64,000 nt of DNA from Alteripontixanthobacter muriae (lineage in GTDB: Bacteria; Pseudomonadota; Alphaproteobacteria; Sphingomonadales; Sphingomonadaceae). Shown in pieces: positions 56,960 through 64,000 of this stretch; positions within the stretch are counted from its first letter, which is position 1, and every line of letters begins with the position of its first letter. The notes below the pieces were generated by a model that did not search any database, was not told the DNA's origin, and saw only the letters and a list, made by a program, of their open reading frames with translations. Location of the stretch: positions 298,413-362,412 of the forward strand of contig NZ_JAAFZT010000035.1 in NCBI RefSeq assembly GCF_013336795.1. The letters run 5' to 3'. The translations under genes were made by a program, and so were the position numbers.

Positions 56960-57035
56960 GAGAGTGGGGCGGCTGCAGCGCGCGGCCGCCCGCTCCCACT
57001 GCCTGCACCGGATTTTCCCCCGAGGGATTTGAAAA

Positions 57036-60000
57036 ATGAACGAACTTACAAAATTCACCAACCAGATTTCCAAGCCGGAAACCTTCGACCAGATCCAGAT
57101 CGGCATTGCGTCGCCCGAACGTATCCGTTCCTGGTCCTTCGGTGAGATCAAGAAGCCGGAAACCATCAACTACCGCACTTTCAAGCCCGAGCGTGACGGC
57201 CTGTTCTGCGCCCGCATCTTCGGTCCGGTTAAGGATTACGAATGCCTGTGCGGCAAGTACAAGCGCATGAAATACAAGGGCGTCGTCTGCGAAAAGTGCG
57301 GCGTCGAAGTGACGGTGACCAAGGTGCGCCGCGAGCGTATGGGGCACATCGAACTGGCCGCGCCTGTCGCGCATATCTGGTTCCTGAAATCGCTGCCATC
57401 GCGCATCGGCCTGCTGCTCGACATGCAGCTGAAGCAGCTCGAGCGCGTGCTGTATTTCGAAAGCTATATCGTTACGGAACCCGGCCTGACGCCGATGGAA
57501 AAGTTCCAGCTGCTGACCGAGGATGAACTCCTCGAAGCGCAGGACGAATATGGCGAAGACGCCTTCACCGCTGACATCGGCGCTGCCGCGGTCAAGACCA
57601 TGCTCATGGATCTCGATCTCGAGCAGGAGCGCGACGATCTGATGGAAGAGCTGGCGACTACCAAGTCGAAGCTGAAGCCCGCCAAGATCATCAAGCGCCT
57701 GAAGGTCGTCGAGAGCTTCATCGATTCCGGCAACCGCCCGGAATGGATGATCCTCGAAGTCGTACCGGTCATCCCGCCCGAACTGCGCCCGCTGGTGCCG
57801 CTCGACGGTGGCCGCTTCGCGACGTCGGACCTGAACGACCTTTATCGCCGCGTCATCAACCGCAACAACCGGTTGAAGCGCCTGATCGAACTCCGTGCGC
57901 CCGACATCATCGTCCGCAACGAGAAGCGCATGCTGCAGGAAGCCGTCGACGCATTGTTCGACAACGGTCGCCGTGGCCGCGTCATCACGGGTGCCAACAA
58001 GCGCCCGCTGAAGTCGCTGTCCGACATGCTGAAGGGCAAGCAGGGCCGATTCCGTCAAAACTTGCTTGGCAAGCGCGTCGACTATTCGGGCCGTTCGGTC
58101 ATCGTCACCGGCCCCGAACTCAAGCTGCATCAATGCGGCTTGCCCAAGAAGATGGCGCTCGAGCTGTTCAAGCCGTTCATCTACGCGCGCCTCGACGCCA
58201 AGGGTCTGTCCATGACCCTGAAGCAGGCGAAGAAGTGGGTGGAAAAAGAGCGCAAGGAAGTCTGGGACATCCTGGACGAAGTGATCCGCGAGCACCCGGT
58301 CCTGCTGAACCGCGCGCCGACGCTTCACCGCCTCGGCATTCAGGCGTTCGAGCCCGTGCTGATCGAGGGCAAGGCGATCCAGCTGCACCCGCTCGTCTGC
58401 TCGGCCTTCAACGCCGACTTCGACGGTGACCAGATGGCCGTGCACGTTCCGCTGAGCCTCGAGGCGCAGCTGGAAGCGCGCGTGCTGATGATGTCGACCA
58501 ACAACATCCTCAGCCCCGCAAACGGCAAGCCGATCATCGTGCCGTCGCAGGACATGGTCCTGGGCATCTATTACCTGTCGATGGAACGTCAGGAAAAGAC
58601 GCCCGAATATCTCGACGGCGAAAACGGCGACAAGATCGAGAAGCTGCCCCGCTTCGGCGACATGGCCGAAGTGCATCAGGCACTGCATGTCGGCGCGGTG
58701 TCGCTGCACAGCAAGATTATCACTCGGGTTCCGCAGGCGGATGAGAACGGCAAGATCGAGCTCAAGCGCTTCATCACGACACCGGGCCGAATGCTGATTG
58801 GCGAATGCCTGCCGACCAATCACAAGGTGCCGTTCGACATCGTCAACCGCCTTCTGACCAAGAAGGACATCGGCGACGTCATTGACGAAGTCTATCGTCA
58901 CACCGGTCAGAAGGACACGGTGCTGTTTGCCGACGCCATCATGACGCTGGGCTTCCGCCACGCATTCAAGGCCGGCATTTCCTTCGGCAAGGACGACATG
59001 ATCATTCCTGACAGCAAGGAAGGGATGATCAGCGAGGCCAAGGGACAGGTCGCCGACTACGAACAGCAATATCAGGACGGCCTGATCACCCAGCAGGAAA
59101 AATACAACAAGGTGATCGACGCCTGGAGCCGGACCGGCGACAGGGTGGCCGACGCCATGATGGACGAGATCAAGTCGCGCCCGATCGATGCCGACGGCAA
59201 GGAAGCGCAGATCAATTCCATCTACATGATGAGCCATTCCGGTGCGCGTGGCTCACCGGCCCAGATGAAGCAGCTGGCGGGTATGCGCGGCTTGATGGCG
59301 AAGCCTTCGGGCGAGATCATCGAAACGCCCATCATCTCGAACTTCAAGGAAGGCCTGACCGTTCTTGAATATTTCAACTCCACCCACGGTGCCCGCAAGG
59401 GCCTCGCGGATACGGCGTTGAAGACGGCGAACTCGGGTTACCTGACCCGCCGCCTCGTCGACGTGTCGCAGGATTGCGTCATCGTCACCGAGGATTGCAA
59501 GACCGACAACATGCTGGAAATGCGTGCGATCGTTCAGGGCGGCAGCGTGATCGCTTCGCTGGGCGAGCGCATCCTTGGCCGCACCACGGCCGAGGACATC
59601 AAGAACGCGGCAACCGATGAAGTCATCGTGAAGGCCGGCACTCTGGTGGACGAACCGATGGTCAAGGCCATCGAGGAAGCCGAAGTGCAGTCTGCCAAGA
59701 TCCGGTCGCCGCTGGTCTGCGAAGCGGATCAGGGCGTCTGCGGCAAATGCTACGGGCGTGATCTTGCCCGCGGTACGCCGGTGAATATCGGTGAAGCTGT
59801 CGGCGTGATCGCCGCACAGTCCATCGGCGAGCCGGGCACCCAGCTGACGATGCGGACCTTCCACATCGGCGGCGCGGCACAGCTCAATGAAACCAGCCAC
59901 CTCGAATCCATCTCGGACGGCAAGATCCTCTACCGCGACATGCCGACCATCGTGGACAAGAAGGGCCGCATCCTGTCCATGGCGCGGAACGGCGAACTCG

Positions 60001-61409
60001 CCGTCATCGATGCCCAGGGACGTGAGCGCGAGATTCACAAGGTGCCTTACGGTACGGTTCTCATGTTCAAGGATGGCGACAAGGTTTCCGAAGGCGACCG
60101 CCTGGCTGAATGGGATCCGTTCACGCTGCCGATCATCACGGAACAGTCGGGTACCGTCCGCTTCCAGGACCTGATCGACGGCAAGACCATGGAAGAACGC
60201 GTTGACGATGCAACGGGCATCGCTCAGCGCGTCGTGACGGAAAACCGTTCGACCGGCCGTGCGAAGAAGGAGGAGCTGCGTCCTCGCCTCACCCTGCTTG
60301 GCGAAGGCGAGAAGCTGTCCGATGATGGCGAAACCGATGCCCAGCGCTACATGCTGGCGCCGGGTACCTCGCTTTCGGTCGATGACGGACAGCGGGTGGA
60401 AGCAGGCGACATTCTCGCTCGTGCCAGCCGTGAAGCTGCCAAGACGCGCGACATTACCGGTGGTCTGCCGCGCGTTGCCGAATTGTTCGAAGCGCGTATT
60501 CCGAAGGACAATGCGATCATTGCCAAGATTTCGGGCAAGATCGAATTTGTTCGTGAATACAAGGCCAAGCGCAAGATCGCCATCGTACCCGAGGAAGGGG
60601 AAGCCGTGGAGTACCTGGTCCCCAAGACCAAGGTCATCGACGTGCAGGAAGGCGACTTCGTCAAGAAGGGCGACACGCTGATTTCGGGCAGCCCGAATCC
60701 GCATGACATCCTCGACGTGATGGGCGTGGAAGCGCTGGCCGAATATCTGGTCAACGAAATCCAGGAAGTCTATCGTCTGCAGGGCGTGAAGATCAACGAC
60801 AAGCACATCGAAACGATCGTTCGCCAGATGCTGCAAAAGGTCGAGATCACCGATGGCGGGGATACCACTCTGCTGCCGGGCGAGCAGGTCGACCGGACCG
60901 AGATGGACGAGGTGAACGGCAAGCTCGGCCGCAACAAGAAGCATGCCGAGGGCAAGCCTGTCCTGCTCGGCATTACCAAGGCCAGCCTGCAGACCCGCAG
61001 CTTCATTTCAGCGGCTTCCTTCCAGGAAACGACCCGCGTGCTCACGCAGGCTTCGGTCGAAGGAAAGAAGGACTCGCTGATCGGGCTGAAGGAAAATGTG
61101 ATCGTCGGCCGTCTCATCCCTGCCGGTACCGGCGCGGGCATGAACCGGATGCGGATCGCGGCCAGCGGGCGCGACGCGGCCATCAAGGCACAGTGGAAGA
61201 AGGCCCAGGAAGCCATCATCGCTGCTCAGGATGCCGAGGCGGAGCACGAAGCGGAACTGGCGCAGGGCGCCGAGGCCGCTACGGGCAATGCCAGCTTCGC
61301 GGACATGGAAGGCGAAACGCACGGCACCGACGCCGACGCAGGCGATTACCTGCGCGAAGATCAGGCCGAACAGCCCGATGCGATCGAGAAGGAGGAAGAG
61401 GGCGAATAA
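57036..61409 (+). CDS. rpoC: DNA-directed RNA polymerase subunit beta'
   Basis: The 1457-residue subunit has the N-terminal zinc ribbon ([20 protein letters not shown], about 70-89), the catalytic NADFDGD triad of aspartates (459-465), the bridge-helix region [21 protein letters not shown], the second zinc site with CxxCYGRD, and the C-terminal [11 protein letters not shown]. The acidic C-terminal tail (EKEEEGE) is family-normal for alphaproteobacteria. GAGGG precedes the ATG, 76 bp after rpoB. A strong terminator follows. Confidence 0.98.
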   Translation: MNELTKFTNQISKPETFDQIQIGIASPERIRSWSFGEIKKPETINYRTFKPERDGLFCARIFGPVKDYECLCGKYKRMKYKGVVCEKCGVEVTVTKVRRERMGHIELAAPVAHIWFLKSLPSRIGLLLDMQLKQLERVLYFESYIVTEPGLTPMEKFQLLTEDELLEAQDEYGEDAFTADIGAAAVKTMLMDLDLEQERDDLMEELATTKSKLKPAKIIKRLKVVESFIDSGNRPEWMILEVVPVIPPELRPLVPLDGGRFATSDLNDLYRRVINRNNRLKRLIELRAPDIIVRNEKRMLQEAVDALFDNGRRGRVITGANKRPLKSLSDMLKGKQGRFRQNLLGKRVDYSGRSVIVTGPELKLHQCGLPKKMALELFKPFIYARLDAKGLSMTLKQAKKWVEKERKEVWDILDEVIREHPVLLNRAPTLHRLGIQAFEPVLIEGKAIQLHPLVCSAFNADFDGDQMAVHVPLSLEAQLEARVLMMSTNNILSPANGKPIIVPSQDMVLGIYYLSMERQEKTPEYLDGENGDKIEKLPRFGDMAEVHQALHVGAVSLHSKIITRVPQADENGKIELKRFITTPGRMLIGECLPTNHKVPFDIVNRLLTKKDIGDVIDEVYRHTGQKDTVLFADAIMTLGFRHAFKAGISFGKDDMIIPDSKEGMISEAKGQVADYEQQYQDGLITQQEKYNKVIDAWSRTGDRVADAMMDEIKSRPIDADGKEAQINSIYMMSHSGARGSPAQMKQLAGMRGLMAKPSGEIIETPIISNFKEGLTVLEYFNSTHGARKGLADTALKTANSGYLTRRLVDVSQDCVIVTEDCKTDNMLEMRAIVQGGSVIASLGERILGRTTAEDIKNAATDEVIVKAGTLVDEPMVKAIEEAEVQSAKIRSPLVCEADQGVCGKCYGRDLARGTPVNIGEAVGVIAAQSIGEPGTQLTMRTFHIGGAAQLNETSHLESISDGKILYRDMPTIVDKKGRILSMARNGELAVIDAQGREREIHKVPYGTVLMFKDGDKVSEGDRLAEWDPFTLPIITEQSGTVRFQDLIDGKTMEERVDDATGIAQRVVTENRSTGRAKKEELRPRLTLLGEGEKLSDDGETDAQRYMLAPGTSLSVDDGQRVEAGDILARASREAAKTRDITGGLPRVAELFEARIPKDNAIIAKISGKIEFVREYKAKRKIAIVPEEGEAVEYLVPKTKVIDVQEGDFVKKGDTLISGSPNPHDILDVMGVEALAEYLVNEIQEVYRLQGVKINDKHIETIVRQMLQKVEITDGGDTTLLPGEQVDRTEMDEVNGKLGRNKKHAEGKPVLLGITKASLQTRSFISAASFQETTRVLTQASVEGKKDSLIGLKENVIVGRLIPAGTGAGMNRMRIAASGRDAAIKAQWKKAQEAIIAAQDAEAEHEAELAQGAEAATGNASFADMEGETHGTDADAGDYLREDQAEQPDAIEKEEEGE

Positions 61410-61433
61410 GACCTCTTCCACTGCTGGATAAAC

Positions 61434-61467
61434 AAAGGCCCCGTCGTGATTGCGACGGGGCCTTTTT
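61434..61467 (+). terminator. Rho-independent terminator after rpoC
   Basis: A 13-bp perfect stem (AAAGGCCCCGTCG / CGACGGGGCCTTT) with a 6-base loop is followed by T residues, 24 bp past the rpoC stop. Confidence 0.92.
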
Positions 61468-61517
61468 CTTTGCAGTAATCTCCATCCGCTTGCATCAGGC
61501 GGGAAAAGGAACTGCCC

Positions 61518-62018
61518 ATGCGTGCCATTCTGTTTCTGCTGCCAATGCTTGCGGGTGCGTGTTCCGCAGGCTCGCCCAACCAATCCCAGCGCGATGTACC
61601 GGCCGATGCGCTCGCTACCCCGGCAGAGCAAGAGCAGAGCGGGTCTGCAGATGAACTCCTGGCTCCCGCAAGTCTGGTCAGTGAATACCGGGTCGCGGGA
61701 GTGGATGGCGAACCGTTGAACGCCGAGTTTGGCATAGCCCTGTCTGTCGGCGCCGACACGATCAGCTTCGACAATTGCCAGCAGATCGCGTGGAACTATG
61801 CCTATGACAAAGGCGAACTGACAACCAGCCGTGCGTCCGCCGGGACTGCCGAACCACCTTCCGCATCACCGCAAGGCTTGCCCTGTGCTGCCGCGCTCCC
61901 GCCGGCGAAACAGGCGATGGTGGAAGCTCTCGACGCGGCTACCCGCGCCCGGCGTACGCAGGCCAATGGCATCGTGATCTCCGGAGAGGGCCGCTCACTT
62001 ACCTTGTTCTCGCAATAG
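61518..62018 (+). CDS. META-like domain lipoprotein
   Basis: The 166-residue product has a lipoprotein signal with lipobox LAGAC (Cys15), a polar linker to about residue 50, then a domain resembling META/HslJ proteins: YRVAGVDGEPL, a beta strand with TISFDNCQQIAWNY and a later Cys (GLPCAAAL) that may pair with the first. META proteins are envelope proteins of uncertain function. AAGGA precedes the ATG at good spacing. gltX begins 27 bp downstream. Confidence 0.65.
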   Translation: MRAILFLLPMLAGACSAGSPNQSQRDVPADALATPAEQEQSGSADELLAPASLVSEYRVAGVDGEPLNAEFGIALSVGADTISFDNCQQIAWNYAYDKGELTTSRASAGTAEPPSASPQGLPCAAALPPAKQAMVEALDAATRARRTQANGIVISGEGRSLTLFSQ

Positions 62019-62045
62019 GCTCCGCGCTGGGCTATCGGCGGCGAC

Positions 62046-63374
62046 ATGACCAAAACCCGCTTCGCCCCTTCGCCGACCGGCAATCTGCATGTCGGCAATA
62101 TTCGCACCGCTCTGCATAATTTCCTGCTCGCCCGGAAGCGGGGCGGGCGCTTCATGCTGCGGATCGACGATACCGATGCAGCGCGAAGCGAGGAACGCTT
62201 CGTCGAGGGAATCCGCCGCGATCTGGCGTGGCTGGGCATGGTGCCAGACGGCGAGGAACGGCAGTCCGCGCGTCAGGATCTGTATGAGCAGGCTTTCGCA
62301 CGGCTGCTCGCAGATGGGCGGATCTACCGCGCCTATGAGACCGCGCAGGAACTTGAGCTGAAGCGCAAGATACAGCTCGGTCGTGGCCGCCCACCGATCT
62401 ACGACCGTGCCGCGCTGGATCTGACGGAGGCCGATCACGCTGCCCGGCTGGCCGAGGGCGTGCATCCGCACTGGCGCTTCCGCCTGGACCATGGGAGCCC
62501 GATCGAATGGACCGACGCGATCCGTGGTCCGGTGCGGTTCGATCCGGCGCTCCTGTCCGATCCGGTGGTCAGACGCGCGGATAATAGCTGGCTCTACATG
62601 CTGCCCAGCGCGGTTGACGATATCGAGATGGGGATCACCGATGTTTTGAGAGGCGAGGACCACGTCTCCAATACGGCAGTGCAGATCCAGATGTTCGAGG
62701 CATTGGGCGCGGCCCCGCCCGCCTTTGCGCATGAGGCTTTGCTGGTCGGCAGCGAGGGCAAACTGTCCAAGCGTCTCGGCTCGCTCGGGGTGGAGGAACT
62801 GCGCGCTTCCGGCATTGAGCCGATGGCCGTTCTGTCATTGCTGGCGCGTCTCGGCTCGTCGCAGCCGGTCGAGCCGATTGCATCCATGCAGGTGCTCGTG
62901 GACAGTTTCGATCTGGCCAGCTTTGGCCGCGCACCGGCGCGTTTCGACGAGGCGGACCTTGAGCGGCTCAATGCTCAAATACTGCATGGCCTCGATTACA
63001 GCACGGTAAAGGACCGGCTTCCGGACGGCATGGATGAGGCTGGATGGCTGGCGGTCAGGCCAAACCTCGAGAAACTCGCCGATGCGCAGGATTGGTGGCA
63101 GATCGTCACCGGTCCGGTGGTCACTCCCGAACTGGATGCGGAAGACCGCGCCTATCTGGCAGAGGCTTTGCCCATGCTCGAATGGTCCGCCGATCCCTGG
63201 CGCGACTGGACCGGCCAGCTGAAGGAAGCGACAGGGCGCAAGGGCAAGACCCTGTTCCTACCGCTGCGTCTGGCACTCACGGGACGCACATCGGGGCCGG
63301 ACATGGCGCAGATCCTGCCGCTCATCGGTGAGCAAGCCGCCCGCGAACGGCTGGAGCGCGCCGCCGCGGCCTAG
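62046..63374 (+). CDS. gltX: Glutamyl-tRNA synthetase
   Basis: The 442-residue class I synthetase charges tRNA(Glu). The HIGH motif is HVGN in [19 protein letters not shown] (residues 4-22 region) and the KMSKS motif is KLSKR (from Lys239); a C-terminal anticodon-binding domain is present, unlike GluQ. Many alphaproteobacteria have two GltX copies, one of them specialised; this window shows only one. Its stop codon overlaps the stop of the convergent pyk gene over four bases (CTAG). Confidence 0.95.
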   Translation: MTKTRFAPSPTGNLHVGNIRTALHNFLLARKRGGRFMLRIDDTDAARSEERFVEGIRRDLAWLGMVPDGEERQSARQDLYEQAFARLLADGRIYRAYETAQELELKRKIQLGRGRPPIYDRAALDLTEADHAARLAEGVHPHWRFRLDHGSPIEWTDAIRGPVRFDPALLSDPVVRRADNSWLYMLPSAVDDIEMGITDVLRGEDHVSNTAVQIQMFEALGAAPPAFAHEALLVGSEGKLSKRLGSLGVEELRASGIEPMAVLSLLARLGSSQPVEPIASMQVLVDSFDLASFGRAPARFDEADLERLNAQILHGLDYSTVKDRLPDGMDEAGWLAVRPNLEKLADAQDWWQIVTGPVVTPELDAEDRAYLAEALPMLEWSADPWRDWTGQLKEATGRKGKTLFLPLRLALTGRTSGPDMAQILPLIGEQAARERLERAAAA

Positions 63375-64000
63375 CTCTTGTGACGCTTCAACTCGTCGCC
63401 GGCCAGGGTGACGACATGCAGCAGATTGGTCGCGCCGGGCGTGCCGAACGGCACCCCGGCCAAGGCAATCAGCTTGCTGCCCGCAGTGCCGAAGCCATGG
63501 CGCAGCGCCATGCGCTTGCCCTTGGCGATCATCTCTTCGAAACTGCCTATATCCCGCGTGGTCACCGCATGCGCGCCCCATAGCAGGGCAACGCGACGCG
63601 CTGCCTTTACTGAGGGCGTCAGCACCAGCATCGGAACGCTGGGCCGCTCGCGAGCGACGCGCCGGGCGGTGGAGCCCGAGCCGGTGAATACCACGATGGC
63701 CGCAATCGGCACCGTATCGGCGATGGTCATGCAGCTATGCGCCAGCGCATCCGCCGTGGTGGCGTCGGGCGGCGTATCGAGGAAGCGGACGCGCGCCAGG
63801 TAGGCCTCATCACGCTCCACTTGGGCGGCGATGCGGTGCATGATCGCCACCGCCTCTTCCGGCCATTCGCCCGCTGCGGTCTCCGCCGACAGCATCACCG
63901 CATCGGCCCCGTCATAGACCGCGTTGGCCACGTCGGATACTTCGGCGCGGGTCGGGGTGGGGCTTTCGATCATGCTTTCCAGCATCTGCGTCGCCACGAT
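63371..64000 (-). CDS. pyk: Pyruvate kinase, C-terminal part (runs off the window)
   Basis: The visible 210 residues are the C-terminal end of pyruvate kinase, which converts phosphoenolpyruvate and ADP to pyruvate and ATP. The stretch [42 protein letters not shown] (family signature, quoted in part) lies at the right edge, followed by the alpha/beta C-terminal domain with [15 protein letters not shown]. The 5' part lies beyond position 64000. It is convergent with gltX with overlapping stop codons. Confidence 0.95.
   Translation of the reverse strand: MVATQMLESMIESPTPTRAEVSDVANAVYDGADAVMLSAETAAGEWPEEAVAIMHRIAAQVERDEAYLARVRFLDTPPDATTADALAHSCMTIADTVPIAAIVVFTGSGSTARRVARERPSVPMLVLTPSVKAARRVALLWGAHAVTTRDIGSFEEMIAKGKRMALRHGFGTAGSKLIALAGVPFGTPGATNLLHVVTLAGDELKRHKS

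Noticed and set aside
56892..59237. 781-residue minus-strand open frame inside rpoC
   Set aside because: Same reason: full antisense to rpoC, no recognisable domain.

Overview
The window is a chromosomal segment of a high-GC alphaproteobacterium, almost certainly Sphingomonadales and probably Erythrobacteraceae. The evidence is a CtrA response regulator with a C-terminal Ala-Ala, an lptB-rpoN pair, an HWE-family histidine kinase, a DksA that keeps only one of the four zinc cysteines, a bacterial CDC48-type ATPase, a DUF4167 gene beside prfA-prmC, and many short intergenic gaps. The lineage is my inference from protein content. No phage, insertion sequence, CRISPR array, rRNA or tRNA gene was seen.

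Layout. 0.4-3.5 kb: dksA, a PilZ protein, an orphan peptide-type solute-binding lipoprotein and a DUF4112 membrane protein, running straight into kynA-kynB-kynU (tryptophan to anthranilate). 6.2-10.8 kb: HNH nuclease, gluQ, a HIG1-domain protein, a PduO-type cobalamin adenosyltransferase, 3-hydroxyacyl-CoA dehydrogenase and three small hypothetical or membrane proteins. 10.9-17.4 kb: mutS divergent from the malic enzyme/phosphotransacetylase fusion maeB, then an SDR and trmB. 17.5-22.9 kb: ctrA, rpoN and lptB on the minus strand, a BON-MscS channel gene on the plus strand and ppa on the minus strand. 23-30.3 kb: hisS-prfA-prmC, DUF4167, lnt and metK. 30.3-33.7 kb: a minus-strand operon scoA - secreted protein - HAD-like lipoprotein - scoB, then a gene-free stretch with a candidate small RNA. 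33.7-44.4 kb: CDC48 ATPase, HWE kinase, polA, a small acidic lipoprotein, a class A beta-lactamase-like protein, a host-attachment-type protein and two transglutaminase-like proteins. 44.4-50.6 kb: groES-groEL under a CIRCE operator, a MATE exporter, a PagL-like lipid A deacylase and a Kef-type antiporter. 50.6-61.5 kb: rplJ-rplL on the minus strand and, divergently, rpoB-rpoC on the plus strand. 61.5-64 kb: a META-like lipoprotein, gltX and the 3' end of pyk.

Most of the window is core information processing (rpoBC, rplJL, rpoN, ctrA, polA, mutS, hisS, gltX, prfA/prmC, groESL) with central metabolism between. I found no clearly new multi-gene system. The least routine signals are: a scoA/scoB pair split by two exported proteins in one tight operon; an unannotated terminator-bounded transcript candidate near 33.4 kb; near-consensus CtrA boxes upstream of ctrA and of the PilZ gene; rplJL and rpoBC pointing away from each other, each with its own promoter and leader; and a possible pseudoknot upstream of a small acidic lipoprotein. 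Many starts are GTG (HNH, cobalamin adenosyltransferase, 3-hydroxyacyl-CoA dehydrogenase, maeB, pagL).
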